Below the pieces are notes generated by a model. It was not told the origin of the DNA, did not search any database, and worked only from the letters and a program-made list of their open reading frames with translations. From assembly GCA_003246295.1 (NCBI GenBank), contig QKAS01000068.1, forward strand, positions 1 through 35,086: DNA of 35,086 bases, given 5' to 3'. Shown one piece after another: positions 28,289 through 35,086 of the stretch; the first letter of the stretch is position 1; every line of letters begins with the position of its first letter. This stretch comes from Clostridia bacterium (GTDB lineage: Bacteria > Bacillota > Clostridia > Lachnospirales > Lachnospiraceae). The position numbers and the translations under genes are program-made.

Positions 28289-28897
28289 TCATCTCACAAT
28301 CGCATTCACCGGGCAATGCTCAAAGCAATTTCCACAATGCAGACAATTATTTTGCCTTATTTTGTAAGGCGTCCCTTCATCAATACACTTCTGTGGGCAT
28401 TTTTTCAGACATGTTCCACATCCTGTGCATGCATCCGTTATGATAAATCCCTTTCTCTCAAAAGTTGCACCTCCGAAAGTATAGACTTCCCGAAAAATTG
28501 GACTTACACCCAGATTAAAGTACTCTACACTTCCTTGGTCGATTTTAAATATTACACCAATCTCTCTGGTATCTCCTGGATAAACATTTGTAAGATATGG
28601 TTGCTCTTCAAATATTCTATCCATCCACATTTCTTGTTCCCGTGCTGGGACTTGTACCGCCTTTGCCGTAACTCGAATCATTTCTTTTAACTTCGTATAG
28701 CCAAGGATCTGAACTCTCCCATCTTTTAATAATTCCTGACAGAAATTCTTACCTCTGGATGTAAAAAAACAGAATGAATCTTCTTCAAAATGTAATGCAC
28801 TTATATTTCTGATTTGAGGATTTCCATCCTGATCCACAGTTGCGAAATTCAGCACGCCGATTAACTGTAATTTTCTAAAGCACGTTTTTCTATCCAT
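28289..28897 (-). CDS. Flavin-type (PNPOx-like) protein with two [4Fe-4S] clusters
   Basis: About 202 residues. The first 130 residues form a pyridoxamine-5'-phosphate oxidase-like split barrel (IGVLNFATVDQDGNPQIRN, FFTSRGKNFCQELL), a fold that usually binds FMN or F420. The C-terminus is a ferredoxin domain with two CxxCxxCxxxCP motifs (CTGCGTCLKKCP and CLHCGNCFEHCP). It can plausibly pass electrons between a flavin and iron-sulfur clusters. GGAG lies nine bases before ATG 28897; ATG 28912 is a possible alternative with a weaker site. It sits between the nitroreductase (gap 42 nt) and the macrodomain gene (gap 30 nt), so it could serve as electron donor or acceptor for either part of the cluster. 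Confidence 0.88.
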   Translation of the reverse strand: MDRKTCFRKLQLIGVLNFATVDQDGNPQIRNISALHFEEDSFCFFTSRGKNFCQELLKDGRVQILGYTKLKEMIRVTAKAVQVPAREQEMWMDRIFEEQPYLTNVYPGDTREIGVIFKIDQGSVEYFNLGVSPIFREVYTFGGATFERKGFIITDACTGCGTCLKKCPQKCIDEGTPYKIRQNNCLHCGNCFEHCPVNAIVR

Positions 28898-28939
28898 AAT
28901 CTTCTGCTCCATTTACTCTACTATTTTAATTCTTCCAGA

Positions 28940-29491
28940 TCAACGCGGTTGATGCTGCGGCGCTTCTCCATCCCTGTATCCAAGGATCACAAACCCCTGA
29001 CAGGTATATCCTTCCGGTACTTCCCATTCTTTCATGAGCCTTCCACCTTCCACATGATTAAAAGTCTCAAAACCTCTTGATATGATGCATGAGGCTATCC
29101 CAAGTTCAGTTGCCTGTAATACCATATTTTCCATACAACAAAATGCATCTGCTGTTTTGAACATAAAATTATCCTGACAGAAAATGCAGACCACCGTTGG
29201 TGCATCATAAAATCCATTATTTATCATCGGATCATCAATCGTACTGGGTTGCTCTTTTGAAACAAAGGATCCCACAAGATGAGTGCGATCAAAATTTGTC
29301 ATATTCATTCTCCCGAGCTTTACCGTCAGTTCTTTATTATGAACTGCGACCATCATGCTTCTCTGACCACCGCCTGCATTAGGTGCATAACTTCCAGCCT
29401 CAAGGATTTTTTCAAGATCTTCTTTCCTTATTTGCTCGTCGGTATACTTTCGTATTGAATGTCTTTCTTTCATCAAATCAATCAGTGGCAT
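28940..29491 (-). CDS. Nitroreductase family FMN protein
   Basis: About 183 residues. The N-terminal RHSIRKYTDEQI is the phosphate-binding start of the nitroreductase fold, PNAGGGQ follows, and TELGIASCIIS and the terminal VILGYRDGEAP complete the pattern. FMN-dependent NAD(P)H oxidoreductase; substrate unknown. ATG 29518 is in frame but AAGGAG lies between it and ATG 29491 (nine-base spacer), which gives the usual start MPLIDLM. It directly follows the radical SAM gene (17 nt). Flavin enzymes of this fold are also used to oxidise peptide heterocycles in some RiPP pathways, but nothing here proves that role. Confidence 0.88.
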   Translation of the reverse strand: MPLIDLMKERHSIRKYTDEQIRKEDLEKILEAGSYAPNAGGGQRSMMVAVHNKELTVKLGRMNMTNFDRTHLVGSFVSKEQPSTIDDPMINNGFYDAPTVVCIFCQDNFMFKTADAFCCMENMVLQATELGIASCIISRGFETFNHVEGGRLMKEWEVPEGYTCQGFVILGYRDGEAPQHQPR

Positions 29492-29508
29492 TTTCATATG
29501 CTCCTTTG

Positions 29509-30573
29509 TTATAAACACGCTAATTCTTCCCCTGTAATATTATTTTTCATTTTCCAGCACTGAGGGTCTATATCATAAAAATCACCTCTTGCGCCACTTG
29601 CTACCGCTGGACAGCCTCGACACCATGCCAAAAGTTCACATTTTGAACATTTTTTGAATTTCTCATAGTCTCTATACTGCTCCATCTGACAAATCCAGAT
29701 ATCTGCAAGTCGATCTTCATAAATATTGGATACTTTACTATTCTGAACTCGTCTACAAGCATAAATATCTCCATTCGGCAATATCGTAATGTGACAGTTC
29801 CCACAATTACAACCACCATAGATTACTCCTGGTTCTGTATCGGATGGAACTGTAAATTCTCCATTTTCATATTCGTATAATGTCCATAGATGATCTTTTT
29901 TATTAAAATAAGTCTTACACCCAGCCGCTTGATATGTCTTAAATTTAGCATCGCATATTTCAAGAAGATTTTTATATTCTTTAGGTGTCATTCCTACATC
30001 CTTTTCTTCTGAGGTAGGACAATATCTTCCCCAGGCAAAGACATCTGCATTATAATTTACAACCGTATCAATAATATCGGAAACCTCATTTATATTCATA
30101 CCAGAGACGGTCGTCATAATAATTGCTTTCATACCAGCTTTTTTAATACACTCTATTTTTTCCAGTGTAAGCCGAAAAGAACCTGGTTTACGAAACCAAT
30201 CATGTGTGTTTTCCATTCCATCAATAGAGAGTTGATACTTCTGACAACCACAAACGGCTAGCATTCTACAGATTTCATCATTCAGATGAAAGGGATTTCC
30301 CATGATGGAAAATGCAATGTTCTTGCTTTTAAGTAACACTAAAAGCTTCCAGAAATCCGAATGCAGAATAGGGTCTCCCCCTGTCAGATAGATATATGGA
30401 ATTCTATGATGAACAACACAGAAATCTTCTATACTTGCCAGTACTTCCTGCATTTGATCAAAACGCATCGTTTCCAATTTTTTTGTGTTGTCCTCCGAAA
30501 AAATATAGCAATGTTTGCATCTTTGATCGCAATCATCTGTAATGTGCCACTGAAATGCCTGATACTGCTTCAT
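29509..30573 (-). CDS. Radical SAM/SPASM peptide maturase, ACGX system
   Basis: A 354-residue radical SAM enzyme. The cluster-binding CxxxCxxC is Cys15, Cys19, Cys22 in DDCDQRCKHCYIF. IYLTGGDPILH is the SAM-binding glycine motif. The C-terminal 110 residues carry the SPASM cysteines: GGCNCGNCHITILPNGDIYAC, then CSKCELLAWCRGCP and a final Cys near QCWK. SPASM radical SAM enzymes modify ribosomal peptides, and this one lies just after a peptide with Cys-Gly repeats, as expected for the ACGX-system maturase family. The chemistry, likely thioether or another Cys cross-link, is inferred from the class. AAAGGAGA precedes the ATG. The nitroreductase follows with a 17-nt gap. Confidence 0.92.
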   Translation of the reverse strand: MKQYQAFQWHITDDCDQRCKHCYIFSEDNTKKLETMRFDQMQEVLASIEDFCVVHHRIPYIYLTGGDPILHSDFWKLLVLLKSKNIAFSIMGNPFHLNDEICRMLAVCGCQKYQLSIDGMENTHDWFRKPGSFRLTLEKIECIKKAGMKAIIMTTVSGMNINEVSDIIDTVVNYNADVFAWGRYCPTSEEKDVGMTPKEYKNLLEICDAKFKTYQAAGCKTYFNKKDHLWTLYEYENGEFTVPSDTEPGVIYGGCNCGNCHITILPNGDIYACRRVQNSKVSNIYEDRLADIWICQMEQYRDYEKFKKCSKCELLAWCRGCPAVASGARGDFYDIDPQCWKMKNNITGEELACL

Positions 30574-30632
30574 TTGAAATCTCCTTTGATCTTATATTCA
30601 TGTATAGATAAAATCGTCTTTCATCGTGAATC

Positions 30633-30665
30633 AATATTCCGAAGGACTTTCGCCTCCGGAATATT
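30633..30665 (-). promoter_or_regulatory. Hairpin between precursor peptide and maturase genes
   Basis: AATATTCCG (30633-30641) pairs with CGGAATATT (30657-30665), and AGG/CCT extends the stem after one mismatch, leaving a 7-nt loop. On the minus-strand transcript it lies between the peptide stop and the maturase start and has no T-run after it, so it looks like an attenuator or a 3' stabilising element rather than a full stop. Confidence 0.6.
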
Positions 30666-30684
30666 TAAACTTAATTATTACTAC

Positions 30685-30882
30685 TTATTTATCAGATGCT
30701 CCACAAGCAGAACCACATGACGCTGGCTGCTCCTCTGGTTTTTCTGATGCACCGCATGCTGATCCGCATGCAGCTGGTTTCTCCTCTGGCTTTTCTGATG
30801 CACCACATGCCGATCCGCATGCAGCGGAAGCAACCTTTTGTTCTTTGTTCTCTGTCCATCCACTAAGATTTAAAAGTGCCAT
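30685..30882 (-). CDS. ACGX-repeat precursor peptide (RiPP substrate)
   Basis: A 65-residue peptide, MALLNLSGW... leader of about 19 residues followed by repeats of 17 residues: AACGSACGASEKPEEKP (20-36), AACGSACGASEKPEEQP (37-53) and a shorter ASCGSACGASDK (54-65). Six cysteines (22, 26, 39, 43, 56, 60) are each followed by Gly, in CxxxC pairs; five of the six units read ACGX and one is SCGS. This is the layout of the ACGX-repeat peptides paired with a radical SAM/SPASM enzyme. AGGAGG stands eight bases before ATG 30882; an in-frame start at 30918 lies before it and inside the promoter region. The maturase follows after 111 nt. The mature product and its role are unknown. Confidence 0.88.
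   Translation of the reverse strand: MALLNLSGWTENKEQKVASAACGSACGASEKPEEKPAACGSACGASEKPEEQPASCGSACGASDK
30688..30825 (-). repeat. 51-bp tandem repeat coding for ACGX units
   Basis: Units 30775-30825 and 30724-30774 match at 46 of 51 positions by my count; a third, 36-bp unit (30688-30723) is clearly more diverged. It is wholly within the precursor peptide gene. Confidence 0.85.
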
Positions 30883-30932
30883 TCCTATATCCTCCTGATA
30901 TTTAATTTGAAGCACCACTGCTTCTTCTCACA

Positions 30933-30960
30933 ATCCTATCAAAGGATGTCGTTCTGTAAA
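30933..30960 (-). promoter_or_regulatory. Promoter for ACGX peptide gene
   Basis: On the minus strand, TTTACA (30955-30960) and TAGGAT (30933-30938) with a 16-nt spacer. Start of transcription is expected near 30926, about 45 nt before the peptide ATG. Confidence 0.5.
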
Positions 30961-30965
30961 AGTAC

Positions 30966-30979
30966 GCACAAAATTGTGC
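30966..30979. promoter_or_regulatory. Perfect inverted repeat in divergent HxlR/peptide region
   Basis: GCACAA-AA-TTGTGC, two 6-bp perfect arms with 2 nt between, six bases upstream of the peptide gene's -35 box. It is a candidate operator, possibly for the HxlR protein encoded on the other side. The rest of the 200-nt region is non-coding. Confidence 0.4.
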
Positions 30980-31083
30980 CCAGGTCACAAAAAAGTAACC
31001 TATCGACAATATGCAAATGTCATGTTACATTCAAATCGGTACCTACAGTAATTATGAAACTACTATTAGGGAGGCATTCACAA

Positions 31084-31422
31084 ATGATATCTAAAGAAGA
31101 ATTACCAGATTGTCCTGTTGCAACAACAGTCCAACTTATTGGAAGTAAATGGAAATTATTAATATTGAGAAATCTCATGGTAAGACCCTGGAGATTTAAT
31201 GAGTTAAAGAAAAGCCTGGAAGGTATTAGTCAGAAAGTTCTAACTGACAGCCTCCGCGCCATGGAAGATGATGGTATTATAACCAGAACCATCTATGCAG
31301 AGGTTCCACTTCGCGTTGAATATGCATTAAGTGATATGGGGGAATCAATGCGTCCGATTCTTGATTCCATGGAAGTCTGGGGAACGAACTATAAGGCTCA
31401 AATATTTTCTCTCGAATTATAA
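31084..31422 (+). CDS. HxlR family winged-helix transcriptional regulator
   Basis: A 112-residue regulator. The N-terminus LPDCPVATTVQLIGSKWKLLIL is the HxlR (DUF24) hallmark, with conserved Cys10, and the winged helix follows (RFNELKKSLEGISQKVLTD, then a wing with PLRVEYALSDMG). Relatives such as YodB and HypR sense quinones, aldehydes or disulfide stress through that cysteine. The upstream reading frame is open to 30907, but GGGAGG lies nine bases before ATG 31084, and the conserved domain starts there. It is divergent from the ACGX peptide gene, so it likely controls that operon and itself. It ends at a shared terminator with the kinase gene. Confidence 0.9.
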   Translation: MISKEELPDCPVATTVQLIGSKWKLLILRNLMVRPWRFNELKKSLEGISQKVLTDSLRAMEDDGIITRTIYAEVPLRVEYALSDMGESMRPILDSMEVWGTNYKAQIFSLEL

Positions 31423-31427
31423 ACACT

Positions 31428-31455
31428 AAAAAAAGACCTCTAAAGGTCTTTTTTT
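31428..31455. terminator. Bidirectional terminator between HxlR and kinase genes
   Basis: A 12-bp perfect inverted repeat (A-run plus GACCT, 31428-31439, with AGGTC plus T-run, 31444-31455) and a 4-nt loop. It serves the convergent HxlR and carbohydrate kinase genes. Confidence 0.88.
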
Positions 31456-31471
31456 ATAGGATACGCCTCTT

Positions 31472-32977
31472 CTAACTACTCATAAGTGGTCTTACTGCTT
31501 CATAAATCTTCTTGTAACGATTAAAAATTTCACTATACTTCTCATGCATTTCTGCTCTTGGAATATAAGTAACTGTTTCCTCTACCATATGTTCTGCAGC
31601 GTCTTGTAAATCTTTAAACAGACCTATTGCTATCCCTATGAGCATTGCACACCCAACTGTGCCTGCATCAACCGTTTTAAGCGAAGTTACTGGCATATTC
31701 AGAATATCTGACTTTATCTGCATCCAGACTGATGATTTTGCGCCACCACCCGTAGCATTTAATTTATTAAAATATACTCCTGAAGACTGCAATGCTTTGT
31801 AATTTAGATACATTTCTAACGCCACACCCTCCATACATCCCCTGTAAATCTCAGCAACAGTGGTATCTGTCGTCAGTCCAAGCATCGCCCCTTTGGATCC
31901 CGTATCCATATATGGAGTTGCTGCCCCGGCAAAGTGTGGAAGCACCATAATACTTCCCGGTTCATCGCCATGCTCCTCCTGATACATCCCCTCTAAAAGT
32001 TCATGTACAGAAATTCCTATTTGCTTCGCCTTTTCTTTTTCTGATTTTGCCATAGTATCCACACACCATTGAGCAAGTGCACCCCCTGTATAGGAAAAGG
32101 CATATGCCACATATTTCCCTGGAATCACATAAGGAACGACTGCAAAATATCCTTTGTACATCTCAGAAATATCTGGTAATGCATCATAGATTGGTGTAAG
32201 ACATTCCACTGTACCAGCCCCATCGACGGCTGTATTTCCATCAAACACACCGGCTCCGACTGCTGCTGCGACCTGATCATGACTAATAGAAACAATTCTG
32301 GTATCAGACCTTAAACCTGTATGACGCACCGTCTTTTCTGTAATATTACCTGCGAATGTTCCTGTTGGAACAACTTCTGACATCAACGTGATATCAATGC
32401 CAGCGGCATCAAATATTTCTTTGCTCCATACAAGCTTTTTAATATCAAAAGCCATCGTTCTTGATGCGATGGAATAATCGATTTGTGACTTCCCTGTCAA
32501 ATGAAATACCACATAATCTTCCATAAGAAATACATGTTTTGCCAGATTGTAGATTTCTCTCATGTTATGTTTTAGCCACATGAGCTTTGAAATACTATAC
32601 ATTTCATGTGGTCTTACCCCTGTTATCTCTGCTATATGCTTTTCCCCTAAAGATGCAACAAGATTCTGGCATTCCTGCCTGCCTCTTGGGTCGGTATAGA
32701 GCATCGCAGGATGTAACGGATTGCCTTCTTCATCAGTCAATACAAATGTTTCACCAAAACTCGTCACTCCCAGACCCATAATATCATCATGTATTGCAGT
32801 CATCTCCCTAACTACCTGATAAACAGCCTCCATTACATTTGATATATCAATTTCATGTCCCAAAAGATTTCTCTTGACCGGGTAATCCCGGTATGCCTTA
32901 TCAAGAAATTTTCCTCTCTCATCAAAAACTGTACATTTGCATCCAGAGGTACCAATATCCAGTCCTGCAATTTTCAT
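31472..32977 (-). CDS. FGGY family carbohydrate kinase (xylulokinase-like)
   Basis: A 501-residue sugar kinase. The N-terminal ATP-phosphate loop is GLDIGTSGCKCTVFD, SHDQVAAAVGAG carries the presumed catalytic aspartate, DGAGTVE follows, and GGGAKSSVWMQI gives the adenosine-binding motif of the FGGY family. The whole resembles xylulokinase, but ketopentose or ketohexose choice cannot be read from sequence. It is translated after the isomerase, whose TAG stop lies in the ribosome binding site (AGGAGG, eight bases before ATG). Together they would isomerise and phosphorylate a sugar. Confidence 0.9.
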   Translation of the reverse strand: MKIAGLDIGTSGCKCTVFDERGKFLDKAYRDYPVKRNLLGHEIDISNVMEAVYQVVREMTAIHDDIMGLGVTSFGETFVLTDEEGNPLHPAMLYTDPRGRQECQNLVASLGEKHIAEITGVRPHEMYSISKLMWLKHNMREIYNLAKHVFLMEDYVVFHLTGKSQIDYSIASRTMAFDIKKLVWSKEIFDAAGIDITLMSEVVPTGTFAGNITEKTVRHTGLRSDTRIVSISHDQVAAAVGAGVFDGNTAVDGAGTVECLTPIYDALPDISEMYKGYFAVVPYVIPGKYVAYAFSYTGGALAQWCVDTMAKSEKEKAKQIGISVHELLEGMYQEEHGDEPGSIMVLPHFAGAATPYMDTGSKGAMLGLTTDTTVAEIYRGCMEGVALEMYLNYKALQSSGVYFNKLNATGGGAKSSVWMQIKSDILNMPVTSLKTVDAGTVGCAMLIGIAIGLFKDLQDAAEHMVEETVTYIPRAEMHEKYSEIFNRYKKIYEAVRPLMSS

Positions 32978-32989
32978 AAGAAGTGCCTC

Positions 32990-34393
32990 CTAGTCAATCT
33001 CGACCCACTCATATTTTAGATAAGTAATAAACGCTTCTTTTAACACATCTTTCATATGTCCAACGCCAACACATGTATGATGTTTAAAACCACCTTTTGC
33101 CAGTTTGATCATCTTGTCCTGCATATTTGGTATTTCACAAACGCCAGCACATCCAAAGTATGTTTCCTCAATAGGATCTTGTGTAAATTCAGCCTCGCTT
33201 ACATACATAACAACTTTTCCATCAACAGTAAGGCAGTTGGAGATTGTGGTCTTCATAGGACGGATTCTGCCTTCGTTCGTTCCCCATCCTGAGCCTGGAT
33301 CTCCTTTTGCAAACATCTTGTGTTCCGTAACCGTACCTTTCTCTATCATTAGGCTCTGTGCCGTTGAACCACAATGAAAAAGAATCACCTTGTTTTCGTT
33401 GTCTCCATAGTTATTATTCCAGTCAAGAACAGCTGTTGGTTCTTCGCTGGCAAGTGACATTGCACGCATAGAAATTGCAGAAGTAAGGTCTATTTCACAT
33501 GAGCACGCGATTCCTCTATCGTTGAGTTCCGAAAGAAGTACACAAGGACAAACACGAAGAATTGTCTCCATCTCGTTCCAGCAGCGAATCGCAACCGCAT
33601 CAAGATGATACTCCTGAATATATTCGTCTATAACGACTGAAATCTTTGCCAATGTATTCTTATTTATCTCCGGAACCTTCGTGAAGTCTGCATATTCCAT
33701 AAGGTGATTTTTTTTATCCCTTACTGCTGTCTCATTCTCTGATTTTGCATTTACCTTATAAATCAACTCAGACAGATCAAAGGATTCCACTGTAATTCCA
33801 TTCTTCTGAAGGCCAATTTCATCAAAGCGTGTTGTTTTAAATGCTGTCGTTCTTGCCCCTATGCATCCAATCGTAAATCTCTTCATACCATTTACGACAC
33901 GACATATCGCAGCAAAATCTCGTAAGTTTTCCTTGAACTTATCAGAAAGCGGATGAACAACATGTGGCTTAAGCACTGTAAAAGGTATCTGATACTGTGT
34001 GAAAACATCAGTAACAGAGAACTTCCCACAAAAAGCATCTCTTCTATGAGCAAAATCCATTTTTCCGATTTCATCTGGATACGCCTGCATAAGAATCGGA
34101 ACACCTGCATCTCGTAACGCAGTGATTGCACCATTCTCATCTGCAAAAATTGGCATGGAGAAAATGACACCATCATACTGACCTTCCTGTTCCTTTAACC
34201 ACTTTGCATAGAGACTCCCCTCATCTCTAGTTTCAATTCCTCCAAACCGAGTGCTCTCTGGGTCCATTGCAATGTAGTCATATCCTGCGTCTGTTACTGC
34301 TTTGATCATATCTTCACGAGCACCGTAGATTAACTCTCCTGGCATAAATCCTCTATTACAAAACGCCAAAGCAAATTTCATTTTCTTTTTCAT
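32990..34393 (-). CDS. L-fucose/L-arabinose isomerase family protein
   Basis: A 467-residue protein of the FucI/AraA-like family. CWNEMET, then CEIDL, LDWNNNY and FHCGS give the Glu, Asp and His positions expected of the Mn2+-binding active site in the C-terminal half; the N-terminal half is the Rossmann-like subunit-contact part. Members convert aldoses to ketoses, and the substrate here is not determined. It is shorter than FucI of E. coli (about 590 residues). AAAGGA precedes ATG 34393. It is the first gene of a pair with an FGGY kinase (gap 12 nt) and is divergent from a PocR-domain regulator. Confidence 0.85.
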   Translation of the reverse strand: MKKKMKFALAFCNRGFMPGELIYGAREDMIKAVTDAGYDYIAMDPESTRFGGIETRDEGSLYAKWLKEQEGQYDGVIFSMPIFADENGAITALRDAGVPILMQAYPDEIGKMDFAHRRDAFCGKFSVTDVFTQYQIPFTVLKPHVVHPLSDKFKENLRDFAAICRVVNGMKRFTIGCIGARTTAFKTTRFDEIGLQKNGITVESFDLSELIYKVNAKSENETAVRDKKNHLMEYADFTKVPEINKNTLAKISVVIDEYIQEYHLDAVAIRCWNEMETILRVCPCVLLSELNDRGIACSCEIDLTSAISMRAMSLASEEPTAVLDWNNNYGDNENKVILFHCGSTAQSLMIEKGTVTEHKMFAKGDPGSGWGTNEGRIRPMKTTISNCLTVDGKVVMYVSEAEFTQDPIEETYFGCAGVCEIPNMQDKMIKLAKGGFKHHTCVGVGHMKDVLKEAFITYLKYEWVEID

Positions 34394-34491
34394 CTTTATC
34401 CTTTCTTTGTTTCTGATTCAATTAATTATATGATAACTTCATTTTATTCTTTTAAAATGGACTTTAATATCATCATTCATTCACAAAAACT

Positions 34492-34520
34492 TTGATTTTG
34501 TTCGTTTTTAATGGTATATT
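34492..34520 (+). promoter_or_regulatory. Promoter for PocR-domain regulator gene
   Basis: TTGATT (34492-34497) and TATATT (34515-34520) with a 17-nt spacer, about 50 nt before ATG 34572. The 178-nt divergent region 34394-34571 otherwise holds a TATAAT on the minus strand for the isomerase operon. Confidence 0.5.
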
Positions 34521-34571
34521 TTACATCATAGGAATGAACATTTCACAATGATGAATTGGAGTGATGATTTC

Positions 34572-35086
34572 ATGATATCAAATTTTAATCTTGAGAAACT
34601 TACCACACTATTACAGGATTTCTATACCATTACGCATATTCGAATTACGGTATTTAATGAGATCTTTGAAGAGATAACATCTTACCCTAAGGAACGTGCC
34701 TCGTTCTGCCAGCTGATCCGAACGGATACAAAGGCTCGTCAACGCTGCAAAAAGTGTGATGAAGAAGCCTGTCAAATGGCTTCTTCAATGCATACTACCT
34801 ATGTATATGAATGCCATGCAGGACTAAAAGAAGCCATTATGCCAATTTACCTAAGCAATATCGTCATAGGATATCTTTTCTTCGGACATGTATTTGCTTA
34901 TGATTCCTATGAAGCTGGTTGGAAAGTAGTAGAAGAAAAATGCAAAAACTATGCACCTAACATTTATTCTTTAAAACAGGCTTGTTTAAAACAGCCTCTC
35001 ATCTCTGAAGATTTTATTCTGGCAGCATCTAATTTAATGCATGCGATTGCCTCTTATCTCTGTCTTGAGCGAATGGTTACGTTAAA
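34572..35086 (+). CDS. PocR-domain regulator (partial, runs off the right edge)
   Basis: The first 171 residues of an open frame with no stop before the window ends. The visible part is a PocR ligand-binding domain: EKLTTLLQDFYTITHIRITVF, then Cys46 in SFCQLIR, the cluster CKKCDEEAC (Cys59, Cys62, Cys67), CHAGLKEAIMPI and GYLFFGHVF. PocR domains usually sense small carbon compounds and are followed by an AraC-type helix-turn-helix or a sensor kinase module, which would lie beyond the window. GGAG lies ten bases before ATG 34572. It is divergent from the isomerase-kinase pair and probably controls it. Confidence 0.8.
   Translation, partial: MISNFNLEKLTTLLQDFYTITHIRITVFNEIFEEITSYPKERASFCQLIRTDTKARQRCKKCDEEACQMASSMHTTYVYECHAGLKEAIMPIYLSNIVIGYLFFGHVFAYDSYEAGWKVVEEKCKNYAPNIYSLKQACLKQPLISEDFILAASNLMHAIASYLCLERMVTL

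Noticed and set aside
30633..30665. Hairpin considered as a terminator for the peptide gene
   Set aside because: No run of Ts follows on the minus strand; it is more likely a regulatory or stabilising hairpin.
30688..30825. 51-bp tandem units considered as a CRISPR-like or regulatory array
   Set aside because: The units are adjacent with no spacers and encode regular 17-residue peptide repeats.
30626..30898. A plus-strand 90-codon frame with repeats rich in His, Asp, Ala and Pro
   Set aside because: It is the antisense of the ACGX peptide repeats, with no ribosome binding site of its own; the minus-strand frame has AGGAGG and matches the radical SAM partner.

Overview
The window looks like chromosomal DNA of a low-GC anaerobic Firmicute, most likely a gut-type member of the Lachnospiraceae (Clostridia). 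The evidence is AT-rich DNA with strong AGGAGG ribosome binding sites, a small four-cysteine protein of a kind I associate with Lachnospiraceae, an ACGX-repeat peptide with its radical SAM enzyme, many c-di-GMP proteins and a PocR-type regulator. The genus cannot be fixed by eye. I see no rRNA, tRNA, transposase, phage gene or CRISPR array.

Layout. (1) 57-3779, plus strand: a Na+/H+ antiporter-type membrane protein followed by a complete partner-switching module (HATPase kinase, STAS antagonist, receiver-PP2C phosphatase), closed by a hairpin terminator. (2) 3863-6382, minus: radical SAM protein of the spore photoproduct lyase type, small zincin metallopeptidase, pirin and PpnP. (3) 6541-7851, plus: AI-2E/PerM-family membrane protein, convergent with (4) 7857-10779, minus: aromatic acid exporter-like protein, LDH/MDH-family dehydrogenase and an SDR epimerase. 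(5) 10875-11924, plus: a membrane diguanylate cyclase with a good promoter, closed by a terminator shared with (6) 11968-22610, minus: RsuA-type pseudouridine synthase, four-cysteine small protein, flavodoxin, a large DUF4062-NACHT-TPR STAND NTPase, a dCache-HAMP-GGDEF-EAL protein, a stand-alone EAL protein and KatG. (7) 22775-25586, minus: a MalT-like LuxR regulator and a small membrane protein, with a terminator.

(8) 25726-30960, minus: the most interesting region. A small peptide gene encoding a Cys-Gly repeat (ACGX type) is followed by its radical SAM/SPASM maturase, a nitroreductase, a flavin-fold/2x[4Fe-4S] protein, a zinc-type macrodomain ADP-ribose hydrolase, a class M sirtuin (SirTM, protein ADP-ribosyltransferase type) and a Cof-type HAD phosphatase, ending at a rho-independent terminator. 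The genes overlap or are separated by about 30 nt or less, except for a 111-nt gap with a hairpin after the peptide gene. A divergent HxlR-family regulator with the conserved N-terminal cysteine faces the peptide gene across a region with a perfect inverted repeat. This joins a RiPP-type maturation system to reversible ADP-ribosylation in what appears to be one transcription unit.

(9) 31472-34393, minus: FGGY carbohydrate kinase and a fucose/arabinose isomerase-family protein, with a divergent PocR-domain regulator running off the right edge.

Many apparent first start codons lie upstream of the real ribosome binding site; I chose starts by Shine-Dalgarno position and say so per gene. No stretch over 300 bases lacks a gene.
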